Assembly: GCA_944358445.1 (NCBI GenBank)
Contig: CALVRC010000008.1
Coordinates: 1-53,591 of the forward strand
From: an uncultured Bacilli bacterium
GTDB taxonomy: Bacteria > Bacillota_I > Bacilli_A > RF39 > UBA660
Reading direction: 5' to 3'
Length of the DNA: 53,591 nucleotides
Shown: in pieces, positions 9,396-18,135 of the stretch
Position numbering within the stretch: position 1 is the stretch's first letter
Layout: each line of letters begins with the position of its first letter
Position numbers and translations under genes: made by a program
Notes under the pieces: model-generated
Seen by the model: only the letters and a program-made list of their open reading frames with translations
What the model was told of the DNA's origin: nothing
Database searches by the model: none

Positions 9396-9498
9396 GTTAT
9401 CACCTTCTATCATTGCCCTCCACTATATCATGAATGGTGACATTTGTAAATAACTTTTTGCAAACTTTTACCTTTTACAAAGCAAATTCCTAGTATAT

Positions 9499-9519
9499 AA
9501 AAAAAGGCGTCAAAGCCTT
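9499..9519 (-). terminator. intrinsic terminator of hup
   Basis: On the minus strand AAGGC and GCCTT pair around a six-base loop, followed by seven T. The stem overlaps the last bases of hup. Confidence 0.8.
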
Positions 9520-9790
9520 AGTTTAATGCATCTTTTAATTTTGTGCCAGCTTTGATAGAAACAGCTGTTCTTGCAGGAATAGTTACAGCCTCACCTGTTC
9601 TTGGGTTACGACCTTGTCTAGCTTCTTTGTGTTGAGTTGCAAAAGTGCAGAAACCAGTTAAAGTAACTTTTCCTTCATTTTTTAATCCTTCTACAATCCC
9701 ATTTAATACAGCATCTAATGCTCTAGTAGCATCTGCTTTAGTCATTCCTGTTTCTTCGGCAATATAGTTTACTAAATTTTGTTTTGTCAT
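9518..9790 (-). CDS. hup: HU-family nucleoid DNA-binding protein
   Basis: HU bends and compacts DNA as a homodimer. The 90-residue protein matches family length, starting MTKQNLV and containing the DNA-arm block GRNPRTGE followed by IPA (about 60-70). A strong GGGAGG ribosome site precedes the ATG. It is monocistronic: its own terminator follows immediately. A perfect 14-base palindrome lies in the promoter region at 9836-9849 and may be an operator. Certain identification. Confidence 0.97.
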   Translation of the reverse strand: MTKQNLVNYIAEETGMTKADATRALDAVLNGIVEGLKNEGKVTLTGFCTFATQHKEARQGRNPRTGEAVTIPARTAVSIKAGTKLKDALN

Positions 9791-9835
9791 TTAAATATAC
9801 CTCCCTTGTATTGTTAAGCTATCTTGCTTACATTT

Positions 9836-9849
9836 ACATGGTACCATGT
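9836..9849. promoter_or_regulatory. palindrome in the hup promoter region
   Basis: ACATGGTACCATGT is a perfect 14-base palindrome 46 bases upstream of the hup ATG. On the minus strand it overlaps a plausible -10 (TACCAT) placed 17 bases after TTGATT. A dimeric repressor site is plausible; no regulator is identified. Confidence 0.4.
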
Positions 9850-9987
9850 TTGATTAGAAAAATCAATATATTTTAAGCTTTTTTACGGTTTTTTAACATG
9901 GAAGATATATTAATAATCAATTTATGTAATTTTAAGTTATTATAGACAATTTTTATTAAAAAATACTGTTGGTAATATTTTTGTATA

Positions 9988-11463
9988 TTAAATCACAATT
10001 GCAAATAAATTACCCGATCCTTTATTTACAAGTTTTGATAATGTTTGTTTTAACTTATACCTAACACTTTCTGGCATTAATGATAGTTTGGCTTGAATAC
10101 CTTCTTGCACAATAACATCTAAACTTCTACCAAAGATCTCACTTTTCCAAATGTTTTCACTTCCGGAATCTTTATCTTTCATTAAATAATTTATTAATTC
10201 TTTACTTTGAATTTCCGAACCTATAATTGGTTCAAAAGTACTTTCTACATCCACTCTTATCATATGAATGGAAGGTGCGACTGCTTTTAATTTTATACCG
10301 TAACGGCTTCCTTGTTTTATTATTTCTGGAGTATCTAATGACATATCAGCCAAGGTTGGTGATGCTACTCCATAACCTGTTTGTTTGACCATTTTTAAGG
10401 CATCTTTTACTTGATCATATTCTCTTTTAGCTTCACCCAAGTCTTGGAATAGACTTAAAAGCTGTGATCTACTAGTAATATCAACGCCTATTATTTCTTT
10501 TAAAACATTATTATACAAATTTGATGGAGTTTTTAAGGTTACTCTGACATTTCCAGTTGCGGTATCTACTTCTGATAAATATGCTTTTTCTATATATTCA
10601 CATTCTTCTAATTTTTCTGTTATTTGATCAATATCTCTTAATTTATCTATTTCATGAACACTGTTTCTGATGGTTTCTATGTATGATTTTTTTAACCAAT
10701 TATTAGGTTCTAGGCAAGCAACCCAATCAGCCATTTCGACATCTATACATACTACTGGGAATTCATATAACGCTTCTCTTAAGATATTATATGCGTCTCT
10801 TTCACTCATATTATCAATGTTCATTGGAATGACTGGTGCTTCATATTCATCTCTTAGTTTTTCGGCTAAATTTTCTGTTTCTGGGAGCATTGGATGAGTG
10901 GAATTTACTATTACAATAAATGGTTTTCCTATTTCTTTTAATTCGCTTGCTATTCTCTTTTCTGCTTCTACATAATCGCTTCTTTCAAATTCACCTATTG
11001 AACCATCTGTTGTAACTAAAACACCTATACTTGAATGGTCTTTAATCACTTTTTCTGTGCCTATTTCTGCGGCTTCAACGAATGGAATTGATTCTTCATA
11101 CCATGGTGTATGAACCATTCTTGGGCCATTTTCATCTTCATATCCTTTAGCGCCTTCAATTACATAACCCACACAATCAACTAGTCTTACATCAGCTGAG
11201 AAATCGTCTATCTTTATTTTAGCGGCGTTGCTTGGTACAAATTTTGGCTCTGTTGTCATGATGGTTTTTCCTTGAGCAGACTGAGGAATTTCGTCTAAGG
11301 TTCTTTTTCTTTCATATTCATCTTCAATATTAGGAACAACTAGATTTTCAATAAATCTTTTTATAAATGTGGATTTACCTGTTCTTACTGCTCCTACTAC
11401 ACCTAAATAAATATCGCCACCTGTTCGTTCGGTGATATTTTTAATAATATCTATTTTTTCCAT
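9988..11463 (-). CDS. spoIVA: stage IV sporulation protein A (spore coat ATPase)
   Basis: SpoIVA polymerises on the outer forespore membrane, using ATP, to form the base of the spore coat. The protein has 491 residues, matching the Bacillus length. Its Walker A motif GAVRTGKST places Lys30 where the known catalytic lysine lies. The DCVGY and TDGSIGE blocks of the P-loop domain follow, then the middle and C-terminal coat-assembly regions. I start at 11463 (MEKIDI); an in-frame upstream extension of 15 residues has no family match and sits over the putative promoter. A sigma-E-like promoter lies just upstream. Its presence is strong evidence that the organism sporulates. Confidence 0.96.
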   Translation of the reverse strand: MEKIDIIKNITERTGGDIYLGVVGAVRTGKSTFIKRFIENLVVPNIEDEYERKRTLDEIPQSAQGKTIMTTEPKFVPSNAAKIKIDDFSADVRLVDCVGYVIEGAKGYEDENGPRMVHTPWYEESIPFVEAAEIGTEKVIKDHSSIGVLVTTDGSIGEFERSDYVEAEKRIASELKEIGKPFIVIVNSTHPMLPETENLAEKLRDEYEAPVIPMNIDNMSERDAYNILREALYEFPVVCIDVEMADWVACLEPNNWLKKSYIETIRNSVHEIDKLRDIDQITEKLEECEYIEKAYLSEVDTATGNVRVTLKTPSNLYNNVLKEIIGVDITSRSQLLSLFQDLGEAKREYDQVKDALKMVKQTGYGVASPTLADMSLDTPEIIKQGSRYGIKLKAVAPSIHMIRVDVESTFEPIIGSEIQSKELINYLMKDKDSGSENIWKSEIFGRSLDVIVQEGIQAKLSLMPESVRYKLKQTLSKLVNKGSGNLFAIVI

Positions 11464-11486
11464 ATTATCCCTACTTTCTTCATTTA

Positions 11487-11512
11487 AATATATGAAGAAA
11501 ATATACAAATAT
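11487..11512 (-). promoter_or_regulatory. sigma-E-like promoter of spoIVA
   Basis: Reading the minus strand, TCATATT is followed after 13 bases by CATATATT, close to the mother-cell sigma-E consensus (ATATT about 14 bases before CATACANT). It lies 24-49 bases upstream of the spoIVA start, as expected for a mother-cell coat gene. Confidence 0.55.
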
Positions 11513-11670
11513 GAAAATAAAGTGTATATTTAAATACTTAATTTAATTTTTTAACATTAATTCTACTTATTTGACTATTATATAATTTAGACATTATTTA
11601 ACACTTTTGGATCTATTTTAATATTGCTTTATTTTTTTCTTAGAATTACAATTATAATGGAGGCGATGAT

Positions 11671-12636
11671 ATGGAAGCAAAAGAGATTAAAAGAGTAGCT
11701 TGTGTTGGTGCGGGAGTTATTGGATATAGCTGGGCACTTTATTATTCTTTAAAAAAGCTTGAGGTTTATGTTTATGATTTGACAGAAGAAAAACTTGAAT
11801 TAGCTAAAAAAAGAATTCATGATAGTTTACTTAATTTGATGAAAAATGATGTAGTTGACGAAAATGAAATAAGTTTAATTGAGGGAAGAATACACTATAC
11901 TACTTCAATAGAAGAAGCTGTTAAAGAGGTTCAATTTATTACAGAGTCTGGACCAGAAAGTTATGAGGTTAAACAAAAAATGGCCGAAGAGATGGAAAGG
12001 TATACTGCTAGTGATACAATTATCGCATCATCAACTTCTGGATTACTTGTTAGTGAGATTGCTAAAAATGCAATACATCCTGAGAGATTTATAGGAGCAC
12101 ATCCTTACAATCCACCTCACTTAATTCCATTAGTTGAACTTACTAAAGGTGATAAGACTAGTGATGAAGTACTTGAATGCGCTAAAGCATTTTATCAATT
12201 AATTGATAAGGAGCCTGTAGTTTTACAAAAAGAAGCTTTAGGTTTTATTTGTAACCGTATTCAAATGGCGGTTTATAGAGAAGTTTGTAATCTGGTTATG
12301 AAAGGTGTTTGCTCGATTGAGGATGCGGATAAGGCTGTTACTTACGGCCCTGGACTTAGATGGGCAATTATGGGACCTAGTTTAGTTTTTGAACTTGGTG
12401 GTGGTGAAGGTCATATAGATGGTCTTATGAAACATCTAAACCCTTCTATTAGTTTATGGCTTCACGATATGGCTGATTTTAAAGATTTTCCTGAAGAATT
12501 TCCTGAAGTTGCAAGAAAAGGTGTAGAAGAAGCTTTAAAAAATCGTCCTAGAGAAATCGGTAATGATGATGCATCTTTAGCTGAATACCGAGATAAAATG
12601 CTTATTTCTTTACTTAAACTACATAAGAAATTATGA
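11671..12636 (+). CDS. 3-hydroxyacyl-CoA dehydrogenase-family NAD-dependent oxidoreductase
   Basis: A 321-residue two-domain enzyme. The N-terminal Rossmann fold has GAGVIG (13-18); the active-site region SSTSGLL and the block HPERFIGAHPYNPPHL carrying the family His follow near 118-145; a helical dimerisation domain ends the protein. Its size and single C-terminal domain resemble L-carnitine or L-gulonate 3-dehydrogenases (lambda-crystallin group) rather than long fatty-acid oxidation enzymes. GGAGGCGATGAT precedes the ATG. It is monocistronic and divergent from spoIVA. The substrate cannot be decided from sequence. Confidence 0.8.
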   Translation: MEAKEIKRVACVGAGVIGYSWALYYSLKKLEVYVYDLTEEKLELAKKRIHDSLLNLMKNDVVDENEISLIEGRIHYTTSIEEAVKEVQFITESGPESYEVKQKMAEEMERYTASDTIIASSTSGLLVSEIAKNAIHPERFIGAHPYNPPHLIPLVELTKGDKTSDEVLECAKAFYQLIDKEPVVLQKEALGFICNRIQMAVYREVCNLVMKGVCSIEDADKAVTYGPGLRWAIMGPSLVFELGGGEGHIDGLMKHLNPSISLWLHDMADFKDFPEEFPEVARKGVEEALKNRPREIGNDDASLAEYRDKMLISLLKLHKKL

Positions 12637-12642
12637 TATTTA

Positions 12643-12679
12643 AAAAGACATTGATTAAATCATTTTATCAATGTCTTTT
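12643..12679. terminator. bidirectional terminator
   Basis: AAAAGACATTGAT (12643-12655) pairs perfectly with ATCAATGTCTTTT (12667-12679). It serves both convergent genes and overlaps the last codons of the spoVIF-like gene. Confidence 0.8.
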
Positions 12680-12897
12680 GGTACATTATCATTGACAACT
12701 GCGTCAATGATTTTCTTTTTGTTTTCTTCTGAAACTTTTCTACCCGTCATTTGACTAAGTTCACTAATTACCTCTCTTAGGGTTCCTTCATCCTTTAAAT
12801 TACCTTCTTGAAGTTTTTTTGCTAAATCTAAAATTGTTTCTTTATTTACATTGGTTTTCTTTTCTACACGCTTGAAAAAACTATCTGAAAATGCCAT
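12655..12897 (-). CDS. spoVIF: stage VI sporulation protein F-like
   Basis: An 80-residue, charged, helical protein. The order FFKRVEKKTN, then KLQEGNLKDE, then LSQMTGRKVS resembles the small SpoVIF family needed for late coat maturation in Bacillus. GGAGG precedes the ATG. It follows der at close spacing. A CATATATT element lies about 20 bases upstream of the ribosome site, overlapping the der-proximal leader, which might be a sporulation -10, but no convincing -35 is seen. The assignment is from family memory of a short protein, so moderately secure. Confidence 0.65.
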   Translation of the reverse strand: MAFSDSFFKRVEKKTNVNKETILDLAKKLQEGNLKDEGTLREVISELSQMTGRKVSEENKKKIIDAVVNDNVPKDIDKMI

Positions 12898-12940
12898 TTT
12901 AAAACCTCCTACATTAATATATGCAGAAGGTTATATTAGG

Positions 12941-14254
12941 CTACTGTTCTCCTTTGTTTTTAAAATTTAATTTAATTGGTGTTCCAGTAAAATCAAAGTT
13001 TTCTCTGATTTTGTTTTCTAGATATCTTTCATATGAGAAGTGAATTAGTCCTTTACTATTAACTTGAATATTAAAAGTTGGAGGACAAATATTACTTTGA
13101 TTTGAAAAATATATTTTTAATCTTTTTCCCTTATATGATGGTGGTAGGTTTAAGGCATAAGCATCAGTTATTACATTATTTAAAGCGCTTGTTGATATTT
13201 TTTTATGGGCATTTTCATTTGCTTTTATAATTTCTGGCATTAGTGTATGTATACGTTTTTTTGTTAAAGCTGACAAAAATACAACCTTTGCATACGGCAT
13301 GAATTGAAACTGATATTCTATTTCTTCTTTCCATTTTCTCATTTCTTTATCTTTATCTTCAACTGTATCCCATTTATTTACCGCTATTACTATAGCTTTA
13401 CCTGCTTCTAAAGCATATCCAGCTATATGCTTATCGTGTTCAATAATTCCTTCTTCAGCATTTATAACTAAAACACAGACATCTGATCTATCAATAGCTT
13501 TAAGTGAACGAAGTAAACTATACTTTTCAACGTTTTCATATATTTTTCCTTTTTTACGCATTCCAGCGGTGTCGATAACTACAAAGTCTTTATCATGATA
13601 TTTAAATGGTGTATCTATGGCATCTCTTGTTGTTCCGGCTATTGGACTTACAATGACTCTTTCTTCATTTAGTAAAGCATTTACCAAGCTACTTTTTCCA
13701 ACATTTGGCCTACCTATAATAGAAAATTTAATTATTTCTTCATCATATTCTTCTTTTATTTCTTTAAAGTTTTTCGTTATTTCATCTAATAAGAGAGTTA
13801 TTCCTATATTATGTTCAGCTGATAGTTCAATATAATTATCAAAGGCAAGGCTGTAAAAATCATATTTATGTTCTTCATAGATTTTAGAGTCGGTTTTATT
13901 TATGGCAACAATGACTGGTTTACCACTTTTCTTTAGTATATCTCTAACTGTATAATCACCTGTAGTTAAACCTTCTTTTCCATCAACAACAAAAACTACT
14001 ATATCAGCTTCATCAATAGCCAGTTCTGCTTGTCCTTTAATTTCAGTGTTGAAGTTTCCATCACCCATATCAATACCACCGGTGTCAATAAGGTGAAAAC
14101 TATAGTCTAAATAGTTAACTGTTCCATATAATCTATCTCTAGTTACTCCTGGAGTATCTTCAATTATAGCCATTTTTGTGCCAACTAATCTATTAAATAT
14201 GGTGGATTTTCCAACATTTGGTCTTCCAACTAATGCAACGATTTGTTTTCTCAT
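12941..14254 (-). CDS. der: ribosome-assembly GTPase Der (EngA)
   Basis: Der is an essential double GTPase for 50S subunit maturation. The 437-residue protein has two G domains, each with GRPNVGKS (P-loop), DTxG and NKxD (NKTD and NKWD), followed by a KH-like C-terminal domain. The start at 14254 has AGGTG six bases upstream; the in-frame GTG three codons earlier is part of that ribosome site. It is preceded by an unknown gene and engB on the same strand, which puts two ribosome-assembly GTPases together. Confidence 0.97.
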   Translation of the reverse strand: MRKQIVALVGRPNVGKSTIFNRLVGTKMAIIEDTPGVTRDRLYGTVNYLDYSFHLIDTGGIDMGDGNFNTEIKGQAELAIDEADIVVFVVDGKEGLTTGDYTVRDILKKSGKPVIVAINKTDSKIYEEHKYDFYSLAFDNYIELSAEHNIGITLLLDEITKNFKEIKEEYDEEIIKFSIIGRPNVGKSSLVNALLNEERVIVSPIAGTTRDAIDTPFKYHDKDFVVIDTAGMRKKGKIYENVEKYSLLRSLKAIDRSDVCVLVINAEEGIIEHDKHIAGYALEAGKAIVIAVNKWDTVEDKDKEMRKWKEEIEYQFQFMPYAKVVFLSALTKKRIHTLMPEIIKANENAHKKISTSALNNVITDAYALNLPPSYKGKRLKIYFSNQSNICPPTFNIQVNSKGLIHFSYERYLENKIRENFDFTGTPIKLNFKNKGEQ

Positions 14255-14259
14255 AATTA

Positions 14260-14745
14260 TCACCTACTTATAATTTGACTTTGTGTTTCTATTTTTCTGG
14301 CATTTTTCCCATAAATTATTTCTCCATTTTCTAGAATGATTCCAAGTTCAATGTGTGTTAATGTATCTTTAGCTTTTAAATATATTTTTTCTTTATTTTT
14401 ATACATGATAAATTTTTTTAGTAAGTTTTTATTTAAACGAAATATATCTTCAATTTTATATAAAAAAGTGTCTTCAATTATTTGAGTACTCATTTCTATT
14501 TGATTATTAAAGTAATCTAAATATTCTAATTCTTCTTTCTGCATATCTATAATAAGTCCATAGTTTTCATCTTTATATATAAACACACTATAATACCCAT
14601 TTAAATCTAAAGTATATTTATTCTGAAGTTTGTTTATTAATTTTATTAATTTTTTTTGAATTTGATTTTGATTTGTTAAATCTATAGTTTGCAAATAAAT
14701 TTTATCTAAAAAAATGACAATGTTTTCATCTATTATAAGTTTCAT
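14260..14745 (-). CDS. conserved-looking protein of unknown function
   Basis: A 161-residue, Ile/Lys-rich soluble protein with no motif I recognise. It has a good AGGTGAT ribosome site and lies between engB and der with only five bases before the der start, so it is almost certainly co-transcribed with both GTPases. No signal peptide or membrane segment is present. Alternating hydrophobic and acidic stretches in the middle suggest a mixed alpha/beta fold. Confidence 0.6.
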   Translation of the reverse strand: MKLIIDENIVIFLDKIYLQTIDLTNQNQIQKKLIKLINKLQNKYTLDLNGYYSVFIYKDENYGLIIDMQKEELEYLDYFNNQIEMSTQIIEDTFLYKIEDIFRLNKNLLKKFIMYKNKEKIYLKAKDTLTHIELGIILENGEIIYGKNARKIETQSQIISR

Positions 14746-14794
14746 TTTATCACCTAAAATAGTGTATGAAACATTATATTACTTTGTTATTAGA

Positions 14795-15376
14795 TTACAT
14801 TGTCCTTTCAATTTTCTTATGAATTTCTTCTTTTCCGTCTTTGGTTACACTAGAAAACATAACAAATTCATCACCAACAACTAAATCTAAATCATTTAAA
14901 ATCATATTTCTCTGTTTTTGTCTTGAAGTTATACCAATTTTATCTGATTTGGTAGCTACAATAGTGACTGGTAATTTATAGTATTTTAAAAAATTATACA
15001 TTAGTATATCATCATTTGTTGGGCGATGACGAAAATCTATTAATAAAAATATTCCTTTTAAATTTTTTCTATTTACTAGATAATCTTCAATCATTAAACC
15101 AAATTTTTTCCTTTTTGTTTTACTTACTTGGGCAAAGCCATAACCTGGCGCATCTACTAAATAAAATTCATCATTTATATTATAAAAATTAATTGTTTGA
15201 GTTTTACCTGGTCTACTAGATGTTCTAGCAAAGTTTTTTCTATTGATGATTGTGTTTATAAAACTACTTTTTCCAACATTTGATCTTCCAACTAACATAT
15301 ATTCCGGCTTATTATCAGTTGGATATTGACTTCGGCGCGTTGCCGAAATGGTTAAATCAACGGATTTTATTTTCAT
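14795..15376 (-). CDS. ysxC: ribosome biogenesis GTPase YsxC/EngB
   Basis: A single-domain TRAFAC GTPase that binds the 50S subunit late in assembly. The 193-residue length matches the family. GRSNVGKSSFIN gives the P-loop, SSRPGKTQ the switch I Thr, DAPGYGFA the G3 and TKSDK the G4 motif. AGGTGAT precedes the ATG. It leads the engB-unknown-der unit. Confidence 0.96.
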   Translation of the reverse strand: MKIKSVDLTISATRRSQYPTDNKPEYMLVGRSNVGKSSFINTIINRKNFARTSSRPGKTQTINFYNINDEFYLVDAPGYGFAQVSKTKRKKFGLMIEDYLVNRKNLKGIFLLIDFRHRPTNDDILMYNFLKYYKLPVTIVATKSDKIGITSRQKQRNMILNDLDLVVGDEFVMFSSVTKDGKEEIHKKIERTM

Positions 15377-15439
15377 ATTTTATCACCTGACTATACCTTT
15401 AAAGTATAACAAAATTGTGTCTAAAAGTAAAGTTTCTAC

Positions 15440-16342
15440 TCATTGGAAATGCTTTTTAACTTTGCTTAAACCATGTTTTATTGTTTCTTTTTTTCCTAAG
15501 GTTGTCCCACTACTCATAGCAAGTCTGATAGAGTTTGGAAGATTTGTTTTTCTAAAATAATTATTAATTATTTTGCTTAATTTTTGCAAATCTTGTTCTC
15601 CAATATCGTTTGATCTAAAGTTAGCTATAATATATTTTTTAAGATTTTGTGGAAGTTTTTCTATTAATTCTACTGGATGAGGATTGATTCCATTATTTTG
15701 TTTGACTAGGTTATTTTGTCCGTATGTTTCTTCAAAGAAATCAAATGCACCACTAACTATATCTAAAGATTTACTCTTTTTTTCGCCTGGAAGAATTGTT
15801 CTAAAATCGTACATATAAGTTATTTTTGATATTGTATTATATAGTTCATTTTTTGTTATATTTCTTTTTGGATTTAATAAATAGGCTGTTATAAGAATGT
15901 TTTCTCTATTTTCATGTATAGCAGTTTCTAAATCTTCTTTAATATTTTGATAAAGTATCGGTTTAGTTAATCGCCCTGCCATTCCAAAATATTTCCAAGT
16001 TTTTAAATCTTCAAATAATGCTTTTTTTGATATAACCATTGCTTTAAAATGTATATTATCATGATAAAATTTTAAGCAGCCAATATTGCTATAAAACTTT
16101 TCTTTTTCTTTTTTCTTTAATAATATTCTTTTATCAAAATCTTCAGAAAAATGATGAGGATTTTGTTCATAATCTTCAATTAAAAAATCTTTAAAATCTT
16201 CGGTTATTATAATTACATCTTTATCTGGTTTTTCTTCACTATTGTAACCAGGTTGTTTATATATTCCTGAGCCATATCCTATAACAGCTTCTGTTGGTGG
16301 TAAATCTTTTTTTAAATTTTCTATAATTTCTAAATTATCCAT
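15440..16342 (-). CDS. Tam41/Mmp37-type phosphatidate cytidylyltransferase-like protein
   Basis: The 300-residue protein resembles mitochondrial Tam41, which makes CDP-diacylglycerol from phosphatidate and CTP at the membrane. Shared features are GYGSG (22-26) followed by a candidate catalytic Asp42, a QNPHHFS block matching the eukaryotic NxxHYS region, the segment FEDLKTWKYFGMAGRL matching the Tam41 core, and a DFR block near residue 200. This is not the CdsA membrane-protein family used by most bacteria. AAGGAGAT precedes the chosen ATG; a longer in-frame start at 16396 has no ribosome site. It is transcribed upstream of engB but with its own leader. Function is inferred from resemblance. 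Confidence 0.75.
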   Translation of the reverse strand: MDNLEIIENLKKDLPPTEAVIGYGSGIYKQPGYNSEEKPDKDVIIITEDFKDFLIEDYEQNPHHFSEDFDKRILLKKKEKEKFYSNIGCLKFYHDNIHFKAMVISKKALFEDLKTWKYFGMAGRLTKPILYQNIKEDLETAIHENRENILITAYLLNPKRNITKNELYNTISKITYMYDFRTILPGEKKSKSLDIVSGAFDFFEETYGQNNLVKQNNGINPHPVELIEKLPQNLKKYIIANFRSNDIGEQDLQKLSKIINNYFRKTNLPNSIRLAMSSGTTLGKKETIKHGLSKVKKHFQ

Positions 16343-16580
16343 ATTATATCTCCTTTGAATGTTTGTTATTATAGCACACTTTATATTAATATACAAAGTA
16401 ATTAATTAAATTATATCACTAAGGTTTTATTTTGTATTTATTTACTTCAAAATTACAAGTTTGTTTTTTTGTTATTTTATATATTTATGTAATAAAGTTG
16501 AAAAAATTAATATATTTTGAAGGAAAAAGGTTCTTGAAGGTCGTATGTTTATTTATAGAGGGGCTTAGAAAGGAGGAAAT

Positions 16581-17723
16581 ATGAAAAAAGTATTATTATT
16601 TGTTTTTATGTTTTTGCTAGCTTTTCCAGTTAAAGGATTAGAAAATGATATGAATACCATTAGAAAATATAAATATTATCGTCTAAATAAAGTAATGGGT
16701 CCTATGGTTTTGAAAAATGAGGTTAATAACGAATATCCTTTAATAGATGAAAAAAACTATATTTTAGATGACCTAAGTAAACTATCTGTTGATAAACCTT
16801 CTGAGATGGATGGAAGGAAAATATACGAATACGATGGATTTCATTATTTAAAAATTCCTAGCGTTAACTCTTTAGTTATTACCCCTGAACATGATACTAT
16901 TCTCTATGATATTGAAATTAAAAAAACTAATGGTGAGAGTATTTATAAAAGTGAGGATATATTAAATAATATTTCTAAAACTTATAAATTAAATGAGGAC
17001 ATTAATCTGAATGATTTGGTGGTAGAGTGTAAGGGTGGAGATAATCGAGAAAGTCAGCTTTTTACTATTGACTTTAAATACGATGATAAAATTATAGGTA
17101 AATTGGGTGTGAATTCATTTTTAAATAATATTGCGGTCTATGGAAGACAATCTGAAATTAAAAAGGATGCTTACGAAAATATTTATAGTTTAACTGAATT
17201 AAGTCTGAATGATTATTTGATTTATAATGGGCAAGTAAAATTATATCAATATCAAGATTATAAATATCAATCTTATAGGCTTGATAGAGAATATTATAAT
17301 GAATATTTGACTGAACCTTTTGAGGACTATATTTACCGTGATGAAAATGATTTTATTGACGTTCCTATAAATACTGTGGATAATATAGAAGATAATATTG
17401 AGGAATCTATAACTGAGCCAGTATCTAATGATTCTTTAAAACAGGTTAGTGTATCTAAAGAAAATAATGTAAATAAGACTATAGATAACAATACTGTTTC
17501 TAAAAAAATACAAGAGAGTCATAAGAACATTTTAGAAACACCTGCACAGAGCAAGAGTGTAGCACCGGTTCAATATGCTCAAGCATTAAAAATTAATAAA
17601 AATACTCCATCAAACAAAATGACAGATAATAATGTTTACTATTATTTTTTACTAGCAATATTAATTATTCTATTAATTATAGCATTTAAAATTAGAAACA
17701 AATTAAAAGAATACCAAAGGTGA
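16581..17723 (+). CDS. secreted, C-terminally membrane-anchored surface protein, unknown
   Basis: A 380-residue protein with a clear signal peptide (1-19), a long extracellular part without cysteines, and a C-terminal membrane helix (about 349-369) followed by a short basic tail, so type I topology. The outer part is rich in Tyr, Asp and Asn; residues about 270-340 are a Ser/Thr/Asn-rich stalk. AAGGAGG gives a strong ribosome site. It is monocistronic with its own terminator. I recognise no domain. Confidence 0.6.
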   Translation: MKKVLLFVFMFLLAFPVKGLENDMNTIRKYKYYRLNKVMGPMVLKNEVNNEYPLIDEKNYILDDLSKLSVDKPSEMDGRKIYEYDGFHYLKIPSVNSLVITPEHDTILYDIEIKKTNGESIYKSEDILNNISKTYKLNEDINLNDLVVECKGGDNRESQLFTIDFKYDDKIIGKLGVNSFLNNIAVYGRQSEIKKDAYENIYSLTELSLNDYLIYNGQVKLYQYQDYKYQSYRLDREYYNEYLTEPFEDYIYRDENDFIDVPINTVDNIEDNIEESITEPVSNDSLKQVSVSKENNVNKTIDNNTVSKKIQESHKNILETPAQSKSVAPVQYAQALKINKNTPSNKMTDNNVYYYFLLAILIILLIIAFKIRNKLKEYQR

Positions 17724-17744
17724 TAAATTTTATCATCTTTTTTT
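17719..17744 (+). terminator. intrinsic terminator
   Basis: GGTGATAAA pairs with TTTATCATC with wobble, followed by seven T. It overlaps the stop codon of the surface-protein gene. Confidence 0.75.
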
Positions 17745-17754
17745 GCAAAAAATA

Positions 17755-17784
17755 TTGACTTTTTTATATTATTAATGGTATACT
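17755..17784 (+). promoter_or_regulatory. promoter of tRNA-Ala
   Basis: TTGACT (17755-17760), an 18-base spacer and TATACT (17779-17784) lie 20 bases upstream of the mature tRNA. Confidence 0.75.
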
Positions 17785-17804
17785 TTATGAGTAGTTTGTC
17801 TTAC

Positions 17805-17881
17805 GGGGAATTAGCTCAGTTGGCTAGAGCACCTGCTTTGCACGCAGGGGGTCAGGAGTTCGAGTCTCCTATTCTCCACCA
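17805..17881 (+). tRNA. tRNA-Ala (anticodon TGC)
   Basis: Full cloverleaf: acceptor arms GGGGAAT and ATTCTCC, anticodon loop TTTGCAC giving TGC, T arm with GTTCGAG, and encoded CCA. It is a single-gene transcription unit with its own promoter and terminator. Confidence 0.97.
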
Positions 17882-17892
17882 TTTTTGTATTT

Positions 17893-17916
17893 AACCGTTG
17901 TTTTTCAACGGTTTTT
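17893..17916 (+). terminator. terminator of tRNA-Ala
   Basis: AACCGTTG and CAACGGTT pair around five T and are followed by T. A near-identical stem is used in the tRNA cluster at 35749-35767. Confidence 0.8.
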
Positions 17917-17968
17917 ATTTTGCAATATCATATTTATATCACTTTTTTGATAAATATTGATAAATGTG

Positions 17969-18100
17969 CTAATATAATTGTAAAATTATAAGTAGGAGAT
18001 AGACATTTCCCATTTCGCTTATATCTCCATTTTCTTTAGCATTTTTCACTAAATTTAAATATGAATCTTTATATTTTATTGTTGGATTTACTAATTTCAT
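17969..18100 (-). pseudogene. truncated GNAT acetyltransferase N-terminus
   Basis: From an ATG at 18100, with AAGGAG upstream, 43 codons read MKLVNPTIKYKDSYL and onward, ending at TAG. The opening resembles the first strand and helix of GNAT-family acetyltransferases. The rest of the domain is absent: the similarity ends abruptly in AT-rich DNA near the tRNA-Ala terminator. Probably a decayed gene. Confidence 0.45.
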
Positions 18101-18135
18101 TTGTGCTTCGCTCCTTTTTAATATTGTAATACATT

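Larger units (their letters stand above)
8102..9480 (-). mobile_element. IS200/IS605-type TnpB-only element, copy 1
   Basis: The right boundary near 8102 is set by comparing this copy with the one ending near 53239: similarity begins at GAACAAAATACC in both and the outer bases differ. The left boundary is only approximate (between the tnpB start and the hup terminator). There is no tnpA transposase, so it would need help in trans to move, and the tnpB frame is broken. It lies between hup and cca. Confidence 0.7.
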
